Of a DNA stretch of 22,029 nucleotides, positions 1-6,962 are shown piece by piece. The notes beneath the pieces are model-generated. The model worked only from the letters and a program-made list of their open reading frames with translations. It was not told the origin of the DNA and did not search any database. Position numbers and translations under genes: made by a program. The number at the start of each line of letters is the position of its first letter. Position 1 is the first letter of the stretch. Origin of the DNA: an uncultured Lacibacter sp. (GTDB lineage: Bacteria > Bacteroidota > Bacteroidia > Chitinophagales > Chitinophagaceae); assembly GCF_946479605.1 (NCBI RefSeq), contig NZ_CAMLGT010000030.1:1-22029 (forward strand). Direction: 5' to 3'.

Positions 1-734
1 AGAATCAAATCACCCACATGCAGCACAGTATTTTCAACCGGGAATATCTGTTCATGATGATGATCATCAAAGGCGATCATGTTGGCCATTACTTTCTGGC
101 TTTTTGCCAAACTGTTCAATGCTCGTTGTGTTTGTTCAACAGATGCATCTTCAAGATAGTTGCCTAAAAAAACAAGTGTGATGATGGTGGCAGCAGTTTC
201 ATAAAATAAATATTGTTCTGCCTGACCGGTTAATGTACCATACAAACTATATACAAAAGCTGCTGTTGCTCCAACAGCTACCAACACATTCATATTGGGC
301 AACCCGTTGCGGATACTTTTCCATGCACTGCGTCCAAAAAAACTCATACCAATAACATACACCGGAATACACAATGCCAGTTGCACCCAGGGGTTCATAA
401 GCCAGTGAATGTGCACCCATTTTTCCAGCATGTGCAGCATCAGTACAATTGTAAAAGGTGCACAGAGTAAAACGTAGCGGAGAAACCTGTTCATCTTTTT
501 CTTCTCATCAGGTTTAGCTGTAACACCATTGCGTTCGGCCACCTGGTAGCCTAATGATTCAAGTCCTTTTTCCAGTTTATCTGTATCTGCATTTTCGGTG
601 AAGTCAAACAATACTTCGCCACTGGCCGGGTTGGCTTTTACGTTCTTGAGGCCTTCTTTTTCGAGGTATTTGCTGATGGTGAGTGCACAGTTGGTGCAGG
701 TCATTCCATCAACCTTCCAGTTCATCGTTTTCAT
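1..734 (-). CDS. copA: Copper-type P1B ATPase, N-terminal part (cut by window edge)
   Basis: This is the first 244 codons of a heavy-metal-exporting P-type ATPase; the rest lies beyond base 1. Translating from the ATG at 734 gives a heavy-metal-associated (HMA) domain with the motif GMTCTNCA at residues 10-17, so Cys13 and Cys16 form the CxxC metal site. A hydrophilic linker follows, and then hydrophobic helices from about residue 75 (RFLRYVLLCAPFTIVLML) onward, including the NGLPNMNVLVAVGA segment typical of Cu+-ATPase membrane helices. The start of the actuator domain (VFLGNYLEDAS) is visible. The phosphorylation motif and the CPC membrane site lie outside the window, so the metal is inferred from family resemblance. 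A second in-frame ATG at 725 is an alternative start. The fragment carries a His run (FDDHHHEQ) in the early cytoplasmic region. It is divergent from tsaE. Confidence 0.9.
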   Translation of the reverse strand, partial: MKTMNWKVDGMTCTNCALTISKYLEKEGLKNVKANPASGEVLFDFTENADTDKLEKGLESLGYQVAERNGVTAKPDEKKKMNRFLRYVLLCAPFTIVLMLHMLEKWVHIHWLMNPWVQLALCIPVYVIGMSFFGRSAWKSIRNGLPNMNVLVAVGATAAFVYSLYGTLTGQAEQYLFYETAATIITLVFLGNYLEDASVEQTQRALNSLAKSQKVMANMIAFDDHHHEQIFPVENTVLHVGDLI

Positions 735-791
735 GTGCTCAGTTTAATAACTTTTTTACACGTAACAGGTCTATGAAAATTATGGATGATA

Positions 792-805
792 CTGATTGTA
801 ATCAG
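792..805. promoter_or_regulatory. Palindrome in the copA leader, possible operator
   Basis: CTGATT-GT-AATCAG is a perfect inverted repeat with 6-base arms and a 2-base centre. It lies 58-71 bases upstream of the copA start codon and just downstream of the predicted transcription start. A role as a repressor or metal-sensor site is inference; no regulator gene is in view. Confidence 0.35.
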
Positions 806-835
806 CAGGATAATTTTTAACGAACTGTTCCTGTT

Positions 836-867
836 GCAAAGTTACAGCAGGAGCAAAAGCTCTTCAA
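836..867 (-). promoter_or_regulatory. Promoter for the copper ATPase gene
   Basis: On the minus strand the -7 box TAACTTTGC (844-836) is preceded, after exactly 20 bases, by TTG (867-865). This matches the Bacteroidota consensus of TTG and TAnnTTTG. Transcription would start near 829, giving a leader of about 95 bases that contains the palindrome at 792-805. Confidence 0.6.
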
Positions 868-871
868 TCAA

Positions 872-880
872 TATCTTTGC
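872..880 (+). promoter_or_regulatory. -7 box for tsaE
   Basis: TATCTTTGC fits the Bacteroidota TAnnTTTG box. No clear TTG lies about 20 bases upstream. The predicted start of transcription, near 887, is about 15 bases before the GTG start of tsaE. The box abuts the -33 element of the divergent copA promoter. Confidence 0.45.
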
Positions 881-901
881 AACCATCATTCAAATAACAC
901 A

Positions 902-1321
902 GTGCAATACGTTTTTACACAACAGAATATACACGAAGTTGCAAAAGCAATGCTGCAGCAGCTGAACAGTTACAATGTGTGGGCATTTCATGCTTCAATG
1001 GGTAGCGGCAAAACCACATTCATTCATGCGTTGTGTGATGTATTGGGCGTGCACGATGCGGTGGGCAGTCCTACTTTTTCCATTATTAATCAATACAAGT
1101 CTGCAGAAGGCAAAACGGTGTATCACCTCGATCTTTACCGTATAAAAGATGAAGAAGAAGCGATACAGGCTGGAGTGGAAGATGTGTTATTCAGTGGTGA
1201 TCTTTGTTTTGTGGAATGGCCAGATAAGGCAGCCGGTCTTTTCCCGGAAGACACTGTGTATTTGTCAATAGATATGGTGGATACAAACACACGCAGAATA
1301 ACTGTTAAAGTTCCAAAGTAG
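902..1321 (+). CDS. tsaE: tRNA threonylcarbamoyladenosine synthesis ATPase TsaE
   Basis: TsaE is the small ATPase that works with TsaB and TsaD to make N6-threonylcarbamoyladenosine at position 37 of tRNAs that read ANN codons. The 139 residues hold the family landmarks in order: P-loop SMGSGKTT (residues 32-39), the SPTFSIINQY motif (57-65), HLDLYR (75-80) and EWP (105-107). The length is normal for the family. The first Gly of a standard Walker A motif is Ala31 here. The start is GTG at 902: no ATG lies upstream of the P-loop except residue 17, which would remove the first strand, and the -7 box at 872-880 places a short leader before it. The alanine dehydrogenase gene follows 45 bases later and may be co-transcribed. 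Confidence 0.93.
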   Translation: MQYVFTQQNIHEVAKAMLQQLNSYNVWAFHASMGSGKTTFIHALCDVLGVHDAVGSPTFSIINQYKSAEGKTVYHLDLYRIKDEEEAIQAGVEDVLFSGDLCFVEWPDKAAGLFPEDTVYLSIDMVDTNTRRITVKVPK

Positions 1322-1366
1322 TTTTGTAATTTGGGTTCTTTCTGAAATCAACCAGGCAGTGAACGT

Positions 1367-2584
1367 ATGGCTTTATCAAAACCAATAGTAAGCGCATCAT
1401 TCAGTTACGAGACCTTAGAAGAGAAATTAGATATCAAAGCAAAAGGCGCTCAGTTGTTCATTGGTATTCCCCGTGAACAGATGTTCCAGGAAAACAGGGT
1501 TGCATTAACGCCCGAAGCAGTAAGTGTGTTGGTGAGTAATGGCCACCGGGTAATGATTGAATACCTTGCAGGCGAAGGTGCACACTTTTCTGATAAAGAT
1601 TACAGCGAGGCAGGCGCAAAAATTGCCTACGACCGCAAAGAAGTTTACCAATGTGATATTCTGATTAAATCTGCTCCGGTAAGTGAACAGGAGATTGATC
1701 TGCTGAAACCAGGACAAACCATTATATCTCCTATTCATATTGCTGTGATGAAACCCGAAATTCTGGCGGGGATGATGGAGAAAAAGATCACAGCTTTGTC
1801 ATTCGAAAATCTGAAAGATGATTCCGGTAATAATCCCATTGTTCGCAGCATGAGTGAAATAGCCGGGAGTGCTGTGATGCTGATTGCCGGGCAATACCTG
1901 AGTAGTTTTAATAATGGTAAAGGGGTGTTGTTGGGCGGTATCAGCGGTATTCCTCCAACGAAAGTGATTATTATTGGCGCTGGTATTGTGGGCGAATACG
2001 CAGCCCGTACAGCGTTGGCGATGGGTGGAAGTGTAAAAGTGTTCGATAACAATATCTACAAACTCAAACGCATGCAAACGGCCATTGGTCATCGCATGTG
2101 GACATCTGTTATTGAGCCGAAGATTTTAGCTAAGCAGTTGAAAACATGCGATGTGGCAGTTGGTGCTTTGTCATCAATTGGCGGTGCAAGAAGTCCAATT
2201 GTAGCAACAGAAGAAATGGTGGCACAAATGCGTCCGGGCAGTGTTATTGTTGATGTGAGTATTGACCGTGGCGGTTGTTTTGAAACGAGTGAAGTCACCA
2301 GTCATGAAAGCCCCATTTTTATTAAACATGGTGTTATACATTACTGTGTACCCAATATTCCCAGTGGTTTTGCAAGAACAGCTTCGCAAGCCATCAGCAA
2401 TGTATTGATGCCGTTATTGATTGAAATTGCAGATGAAGGCGGTTTGGAAAAATTACTCTGGCATAAACTCAATATCCGCAACGGTATTTATCTCTTCAAA
2501 GGATCACTCACTAATTTTTATCTCAGTCAGCGATTTGATCTGAAATATACTGATTTGAATTTGTTGATAGCAAGCAGGGGGTAA
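1367..2584 (+). CDS. ald: Alanine dehydrogenase (AlaDH/transhydrogenase-alpha family)
   Basis: The product of 405 residues belongs to the family shared by alanine dehydrogenase and the NAD(P) transhydrogenase alpha chain. Alanine dehydrogenase interconverts L-alanine and pyruvate plus ammonia with NAD. The N-terminal substrate domain opens with IGIPREQMFQENRVALTPE (residues 32-50), where Arg44 is the likely substrate arginine, and continues with Lys101 and SPIHIA around His124. The Rossmann loop is GAGIVG (204-209), followed by the acidic VFDNN (225-229) at the end of the second strand. The family signature VDVSIDRGGCFETS (295-308) is complete. No membrane helix is present, which argues against a transhydrogenase subunit with a membrane part. 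It is longer than the usual 370-residue AlaDH, with a roughly 25-residue N-terminal extension and a C-terminal tail. A weak TAATTTGG box lies at 1327-1334. Confidence 0.82.
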   Translation: MALSKPIVSASFSYETLEEKLDIKAKGAQLFIGIPREQMFQENRVALTPEAVSVLVSNGHRVMIEYLAGEGAHFSDKDYSEAGAKIAYDRKEVYQCDILIKSAPVSEQEIDLLKPGQTIISPIHIAVMKPEILAGMMEKKITALSFENLKDDSGNNPIVRSMSEIAGSAVMLIAGQYLSSFNNGKGVLLGGISGIPPTKVIIIGAGIVGEYAARTALAMGGSVKVFDNNIYKLKRMQTAIGHRMWTSVIEPKILAKQLKTCDVAVGALSSIGGARSPIVATEEMVAQMRPGSVIVDVSIDRGGCFETSEVTSHESPIFIKHGVIHYCVPNIPSGFARTASQAISNVLMPLLIEIADEGGLEKLLWHKLNIRNGIYLFKGSLTNFYLSQRFDLKYTDLNLLIASRG

Positions 2585-2586
2585 AC

Positions 2587-2626
2587 TGTAATTTGTGAAT
2601 TTGATGATTTGAAAATTGAAATTAAT
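2587..2626. repeat. Degenerate tandem word repeat after ald
   Basis: Directly after the ald stop codon the sequence repeats words of the type AATTTG, GAATTTGATGATTTG and AAAATTGAAATTA. It has no coding potential and forms no clear hairpin, and it fills the gap between the convergent ald and cupin genes. No terminator hairpin is visible here for either gene. Confidence 0.45.
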
Positions 2627-2633
2627 CAACATT

Positions 2634-2954
2634 CTATTTATACTCTTCTCTTTCAGGCATAAACACATCAATCACTTTGCATTGCGTTAAGGAGCGCCCT
2701 CCATGTTTAATGTTGCCGGGAATGGTTACCACGGCACCGGCAGATAATACTTCAGTTTTCCCATCAACCGTTAATTCAAATGTTCCTTCCACTACATGCA
2801 TGATCTGTTCATGAACATGTGCATGTTCAGGAATGGCAGCGTTGGCATCAATATCCCAAAAGGCAATGGTAGATGTGCCGGTATGCACAAATTTGCCACG
2901 AAAACCAGGAAACATTTCTTTTGCTGCAATTGTGTTGAGATGATGGAAATACAT
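2634..2954 (-). CDS. Small single-domain cupin protein
   Basis: This is a 106-residue conserved beta-barrel protein of the cupin superfamily. Motif 1 is PEHAHVHEQIMHVVEG (residues 42-57), which supplies His44, His46 and/or His48 plus Glu49 as metal ligands. Motif 2 is VVTIPGNIKHGG (75-86) with His84. The ligand set is therefore intact and metal binding is likely, but the substrate cannot be read from the sequence. I chose the ATG at 2954, four bases after the stop codon of the ABC ATPase gene; a longer reading frame exists upstream but overlaps that gene and adds residues unlike a cupin. It is the last gene of the lpx operon, without an obvious link to lipid A. Confidence 0.8.
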   Translation of the reverse strand: MYFHHLNTIAAKEMFPGFRGKFVHTGTSTIAFWDIDANAAIPEHAHVHEQIMHVVEGTFELTVDGKTEVLSAGAVVTIPGNIKHGGRSLTQCKVIDVFMPEREEYK

Positions 2955-2958
2955 GGGC

Positions 2959-3579
2959 TTATTGTTTATAATCCATAATGCTGAGTTTGTGATTACAGAA
3001 CCTGTATTCCACTTCATCGTTACTGCTTACAATCACCAACCTGTTGCCGCAATATTCATTTATCAGGCGATGATACAAGGAGATACCATCGGCATCTAAG
3101 TTGGTGCAAGGTTCATCAAGTAACACCACAGGTACATCGCTTAAAATAGCCTGTGCAAGTTTTACACGTTGTTTCATTCCGCTGCTGAAATTGCGGAGCT
3201 GTTTATGCGTGGCTTTTCCCAAGCCCAACAGATCAATAACAGTGTTAGTTGTAAAGGAAGAAAGAAACGGTTTAAAGGAATGATGAAAATGCAGAAACTC
3301 GATCAAGGTCATTTCTTCCGGCAATTCAAGATAAGGAGCTGCAATACCAAGCTGCCGGTGATGATTTTCTGCGGAAAGTTGCTGATGAGCTGAAAAGAAG
3401 TCGATCTTTCCTTCGGAGTGTTGAACTGCTCCTGCTATTACTTGTAATAATGTTGATTTACCGGAGCCATTGTTGCCCGTAATAGCATAAGCATCTGCTG
3501 CTGCAAATTCGTAGTTGAGGTGACGGAAGATCCATTCCCTGTTATATCGCTTACCTGCATCAGAAAGCAATATCCTCAT
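2959..3579 (-). CDS. ABC transporter ATP-binding protein, CcmA-like size
   Basis: This is a compact 206-residue ABC ATPase with no fused membrane domain. Walker A is GNNGSGKST (residues 35-43), the signature is FSSGMKQ (131-137), Walker B is VVLLDEP (151-157) and the D-loop is NLDAD (160-164). At the usual Q-loop position the sequence reads GIAAPYLEL with no Gln, and at the H-loop position after Walker B it reads VIVSSNDEV with no His. Both elements couple ATP hydrolysis to the membrane subunit in typical transporters. The start at 3579 overlaps the end of lpxA by 20 bases; a longer frame to 3681 would lie deep inside lpxA and adds non-ABC residues. The membrane partner is not in the window. 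Export of a lipid or envelope component is a guess from the operon only. Confidence 0.85.
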   Translation of the reverse strand: MRILLSDAGKRYNREWIFRHLNYEFAAADAYAITGNNGSGKSTLLQVIAGAVQHSEGKIDFFSAHQQLSAENHHRQLGIAAPYLELPEEMTLIEFLHFHHSFKPFLSSFTTNTVIDLLGLGKATHKQLRNFSSGMKQRVKLAQAILSDVPVVLLDEPCTNLDADGISLYHRLINEYCGNRLVIVSSNDEVEYRFCNHKLSIMDYKQ

Positions 3580-4366
3580 CACTGGTTGTTTGAGAATGAC
3601 GTTTGATGATACCAATCTCTGATTTCCTGATGAAACCAAGGATTGCATCTCTTGTTTCTGTTGATGGCAACATTTGTTCAATCAGCTCAAGCGCTTTTGA
3701 TACAATATGCTTTTCAACAAACAGGATATGATAGATCTTAAAAATCTCTTCAATGGTTTCTTTGCTGTAGCCCCTGCGGCTTAAACCCACATTATTAATT
3801 CCCACATAGCTCAAAGGTTCACGGGCGGCTTTTACATAAGGAGGTACATCTTTACGGATGGCGCTCATGCCGGCAATGTATGTGTGCTTACCAATATGTG
3901 TAAACTGGTGCGCTGCACTCATACCACCAATAATGGCATAATCATCAACCGTAACATGGCCTGCCAGCTGAACAGAGTTGGCAAGAATAACATTGTTGCC
4001 AACAATACAGTCGTGTGCCACATGTGCATACGCCATAATGAGACAGTTGCTGCCAACTTTCGTTGTGTTTTTATCTGTAGTGCCACGATGGATGGTTACA
4101 CATTCACGGATAGTGGTATTGTCTCCAATTTCAGCTAATGTATATTCTCCCTTGTACTTGAGGTCCTGTGGAACAGCTCCAATAACAGCGCCGGGAAAAA
4201 TGGTACAGTTCTTACCAATTCTTGAAGCGGGAAAAATAGTAACGTTACTCATGACATGTGTACCGTCGCCGATAACAGCATCTTCATGAATAACAGAGAA
4301 GGGATCGATGGTGACATTTTCACCGATCTGAGCATTGGGGTGTATATGAGCAAGGTTACTGATCAT
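3560..4366 (-). CDS. lpxA: UDP-N-acetylglucosamine acyltransferase LpxA
   Basis: LpxA transfers a 3-hydroxyacyl chain from acyl-carrier protein to the 3-OH of UDP-GlcNAc, the first step of lipid A synthesis, in the cytosol. The 268 residues show the left-handed beta-helix hexapeptide pattern from the N-terminus (HIHPNAQIGENVTIDPFSVI) to about residue 175. The active-site segment AHVAHDCIVG contains His115 and His118; His118 aligns with the catalytic His125 of the E. coli enzyme. The conserved GGMSAAHQF (147-155) and DVPPYV (173-178) follow, then a helical C-terminal domain. By eye, Gly166 aligns with the E. coli chain-length ruler Gly173, which would allow long acyl chains. The gene starts 11 bases inside the end of lpxC-fabZ, suggesting translational coupling. 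Confidence 0.96.
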   Translation of the reverse strand: MISNLAHIHPNAQIGENVTIDPFSVIHEDAVIGDGTHVMSNVTIFPASRIGKNCTIFPGAVIGAVPQDLKYKGEYTLAEIGDNTTIRECVTIHRGTTDKNTTKVGSNCLIMAYAHVAHDCIVGNNVILANSVQLAGHVTVDDYAIIGGMSAAHQFTHIGKHTYIAGMSAIRKDVPPYVKAAREPLSYVGINNVGLSRRGYSKETIEEIFKIYHILFVEKHIVSKALELIEQMLPSTETRDAILGFIRKSEIGIIKRHSQTTSDEDIAF

Positions 4367-5780
4367 TCTTCGTTCTTTTTACAATTTGTGCAGTCAGATC
4401 GGCTTCGCAGGTTACTTTGCTTCCTACAAAGATGGTTCCTTTCATTTCAACAATACCTCTGCGGATGGGGCTTTTTAATTCCATCTTCAACAGCAGGGTA
4501 TCACCCGGTACCACTTTCTGTTTAAACTTACAGTTATCTACTTTTAAAAAGTAAGTATCGTATTTATCTTCGGTGTCTTTGGGAATAGCTAATAAACCGC
4601 CGCATTGTGCCAGTGCTTCTACCTGTAACACGCCGGGCATTACATAGTTGCCGGGAAAATGGCCCTGGAAAAACGGCTCGTTGTAAGTTACATTTTTAAC
4701 GCCCACAATATAAGTATCGGTAAGATCAATGATCTTATCTACCAACAGGAACGGGTAGCGGTGCGGCATGATCTTTTCGATCTGTGTTACATCGTACACC
4801 GGTGGTTTGTCGGGGAAATAAGCAGGAACGTTTGCTTTGAAACGGTTCTTTTTAATATGTTCTTTGATCTTGCGTGCAAATTCCACATTGCTGGCATGAC
4901 CCGGACGGTTGGCAATGATGTGCGCTTTAAAAGGCATTCCTACTAAAGCAAGATCGCCAACAAGATCAAGTAGCTTATGTCTTGCAGGTTCATTCGGAAA
5001 ACGAAGCTGAAGATTGTTGAGATAACCTTCGCTTGTTACGGCAAACTTTTCTTTGCCGAAAGCTTTTGACAACGTTTCCAGTTGTTCATCACTCACCGGT
5101 TTGTCAACTACAACAATTGCATTGTTGAGGTCGCCCCCCTTAATGAGGTTATTCTTCAGCAGAAATTCAAGTTCATGAAAGAACGAAAATGTTCTGCACG
5201 ATGCGATCTGGTCATTAAACTCAGCAATATTGCTCATTTGTGCATGTTGTGTACCAAGCACAGGTGAGTTAAAATCGATGAGTGTGTTGATGCGGAAGGT
5301 ATCGGCAGGCATTGCCACCATTTCCACCTTCTTGTTTTCATCAAGGAAATAAATATTGTGATCGATGCTGTACCATGTTTTAATGGCATCCTGTTTTTTA
5401 CGACCGGCTTTTTGTAATACTTCCACAAAGGGATGTGAGCTGCCGTCGAGAATAGGAACTTCCGGTCCATCGATCTTCACCAGCACATTATCAATTTCAC
5501 AACCGGCAAAGGCAGCAAGTAAATGTTCCACTGTACTTACCGATGCGCCATTGTTTGAAAGAGTGGTGCTGCGGTTTGTTTCTGCTACAAAATCAACATC
5601 GGCCTTAACTGTAGGTTGGTTTTCAAGATCAATCCGTTGAAAAACAATACCTGTATTTGGTTCGGCTGGTTCTAATGTCATGCTTACTGCGGCCCCGGTA
5701 TGAATACCTACTCCGGAAATTGTAATTGGCTCAGCAAGTGTATGTTGGTTGGAATGACTGTTGCCGTTACTCTGATTCAT
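4356..5780 (-). CDS. lpxC-fabZ: Bifunctional LpxC deacetylase / FabZ dehydratase
   Basis: The protein fuses two enzymes. The N-terminal LpxC part (to about residue 310) removes the acetyl group of UDP-3-O-acyl-GlcNAc, the committed step of lipid A synthesis. The C-terminal FabZ part (from about residue 330) dehydrates 3-hydroxyacyl-ACP in fatty acid synthesis. Numbering from the ATG at 5780 (474 residues), the LpxC zinc ligands are His86 (TVEHLLAAFAG), His268 and Asp272 (HKLLDLVGDL), and the general acid is His295 (RPGHASN). The FabZ site is His374 (GHFPGNYVMPG) and Glu388 (QVEALAQ), after the typical entry IMPHRYPFLLVD. This fusion is a hallmark of Bacteroidota. An in-frame GTG at 5786 would add two residues. 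The gap to lpxD is about 50 bases, and a TACTTTCG word just before the start could be a weak internal promoter. Confidence 0.96.
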   Translation of the reverse strand: MNQSNGNSHSNQHTLAEPITISGVGIHTGAAVSMTLEPAEPNTGIVFQRIDLENQPTVKADVDFVAETNRSTTLSNNGASVSTVEHLLAAFAGCEIDNVLVKIDGPEVPILDGSSHPFVEVLQKAGRKKQDAIKTWYSIDHNIYFLDENKKVEMVAMPADTFRINTLIDFNSPVLGTQHAQMSNIAEFNDQIASCRTFSFFHELEFLLKNNLIKGGDLNNAIVVVDKPVSDEQLETLSKAFGKEKFAVTSEGYLNNLQLRFPNEPARHKLLDLVGDLALVGMPFKAHIIANRPGHASNVEFARKIKEHIKKNRFKANVPAYFPDKPPVYDVTQIEKIMPHRYPFLLVDKIIDLTDTYIVGVKNVTYNEPFFQGHFPGNYVMPGVLQVEALAQCGGLLAIPKDTEDKYDTYFLKVDNCKFKQKVVPGDTLLLKMELKSPIRRGIVEMKGTIFVGSKVTCEADLTAQIVKRTKNDQ

Positions 5781-5831
5781 GGGCACGAAAGTAATAAAAA
5801 AGAGGTGAAACGATTGTAAGCGTCAATCCGG

Positions 5832-6884
5832 CTAAATACTTTCTTTTTCAGCCATTAGCTGCTTAATGAGTATTTCCAGCTCAGCAATGCGCTTTTCCAT
5901 ATCGGGCAGGCTGCGGAAAATAGCCTGACTGCGCAGGGTGCTGGTATAGTCAAATGCCGGTGAACCGGTTACCACACTGTTTGGTTGTTTAAGTGATTTG
6001 CTTACTCCGCTTTGAGCATTGATGCGGCTGCCATCGGCAATAGTGATGTGCCCCACAATACCTGCCTGTCCGCCAATCATTACTCTGCTGCCGATTTTGG
6101 TACTGCCGCTTACGCCGGTTTGGGCTGCAATAACGGTGTAGGTGCCAATTTCCACATTATGGGCAATCTGAATAAGGTTGTCGAGCTTGGCGCCATGGTG
6201 AATAATGGTTGAACCCATGGTAGCCCTGTCTATCGTACAATTTGAGCCAATCTCCACTTCATCTTCCACCACCACATTGCCTATCTGGGGTACTTTCTTA
6301 TAAGTGCCATCGGGCTGGGGTGCAAAACCAAAACCATCCCCACCCAGTACCGTTCCGGCATGAATGATCACTTTTTGGCCCACTTTACAATCATGGTAGA
6401 TCTTAACCCCCGGATGAAGAATGCTGTTATCACCAATCACCACATTATTGCCCAAAAAGCAATGAGGATGAATTTTTACATTTTTACCCAGTTTTACATT
6501 TTCGCCAATGTAGCTGAACGCCCCAACAAACACATTTTCACTGATAGAAGCGGTTTTGGCAACAAAGGATGGTTCCTGTATGCCCACCATTTTCTGTTCC
6601 ATGATCTGCTCATAAGCCTGAAGCAAAGTGGCAAAGGCGCTATAAGCATCCGGTACACGTATAAGTGTGGCAGCAAGGGGTTGTTTCAGTTCCTGTGCTT
6701 CGTTTATAATGATGATAGAAGCACCTGTGCTGTATAAATAATCTTCGTATTTGGGATTGGCTAAAAAGGCGAGCTGGCCGGCAACTGCTTCTTCAATTTT
6801 ACTGAAAGAACTGACTGTTGCATTGGGATTACCCTCTACCGAACCTTTAATGATGAGCGCAATTTGCGAGGCCGAAAACTCCAT
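5832..6884 (-). CDS. lpxD: UDP-3-O-acylglucosamine N-acyltransferase LpxD
   Basis: LpxD adds the second 3-hydroxyacyl chain, to the amino group, after LpxC has acted. The 350 residues have the family's N-terminal uridine-binding domain, where [15 protein letters not shown] is typical. A long hexapeptide-repeat helix follows, with GGDGFGFAP and [11 protein letters not shown], whose His242 corresponds to the catalytic His239 of E. coli. The C-terminus ([19 protein letters not shown] onward) is an amphipathic helix or coiled coil. I chose the ATG at 6884 rather than the upstream one at 6935 because the protein then begins [14 protein letters not shown] like other LpxDs, and because a good promoter ends at 6905, which would otherwise lie inside the gene. 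It is the first gene of the lpx operon proper. Confidence 0.95.
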   Translation of the reverse strand: MEFSASQIALIIKGSVEGNPNATVSSFSKIEEAVAGQLAFLANPKYEDYLYSTGASIIIINEAQELKQPLAATLIRVPDAYSAFATLLQAYEQIMEQKMVGIQEPSFVAKTASISENVFVGAFSYIGENVKLGKNVKIHPHCFLGNNVVIGDNSILHPGVKIYHDCKVGQKVIIHAGTVLGGDGFGFAPQPDGTYKKVPQIGNVVVEDEVEIGSNCTIDRATMGSTIIHHGAKLDNLIQIAHNVEIGTYTVIAAQTGVSGSTKIGSRVMIGGQAGIVGHITIADGSRINAQSGVSKSLKQPNSVVTGSPAFDYTSTLRSQAIFRSLPDMEKRIAELEILIKQLMAEKESI

Positions 6885-6904
6885 GTATCCTGTCTTAGTT
6901 GTTT

Positions 6905-6935
6905 TAAAGTTACTTTCAAAAACGATGCGGTGCAA
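6905..6935 (-). promoter_or_regulatory. Promoter of the lpxD operon
   Basis: On the minus strand TTG (6935-6933) is followed after 20 bases by TAACTTTA (6912-6905), one base off TAnnTTTG. Transcription would begin about 14 bases before the lpxD ATG. This suggests that lpxD and the genes after it can be transcribed separately from the upstream HD gene. Confidence 0.5.
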
Positions 6936-6962
6936 TGTTTTATGATGTCATTTGTTCACTTT

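Noticed and set aside
2585..2633. A terminator between the convergent ald and cupin genes
   Set aside because: No stem of useful length could be found; only A/T-rich repeats are present.
2955..3017. Longer cupin reading frame starting at 3017
   Set aside because: The extra 21 codons overlap the ABC ATPase gene and do not look like a cupin. The ATG at 2954 fits the end of that gene.
3580..3681. Longer ABC ATPase frame starting at 3681
   Set aside because: It would run more than 120 bases inside lpxA, and the added residues (MNKCCHQQKQEMQ) have no ABC character.
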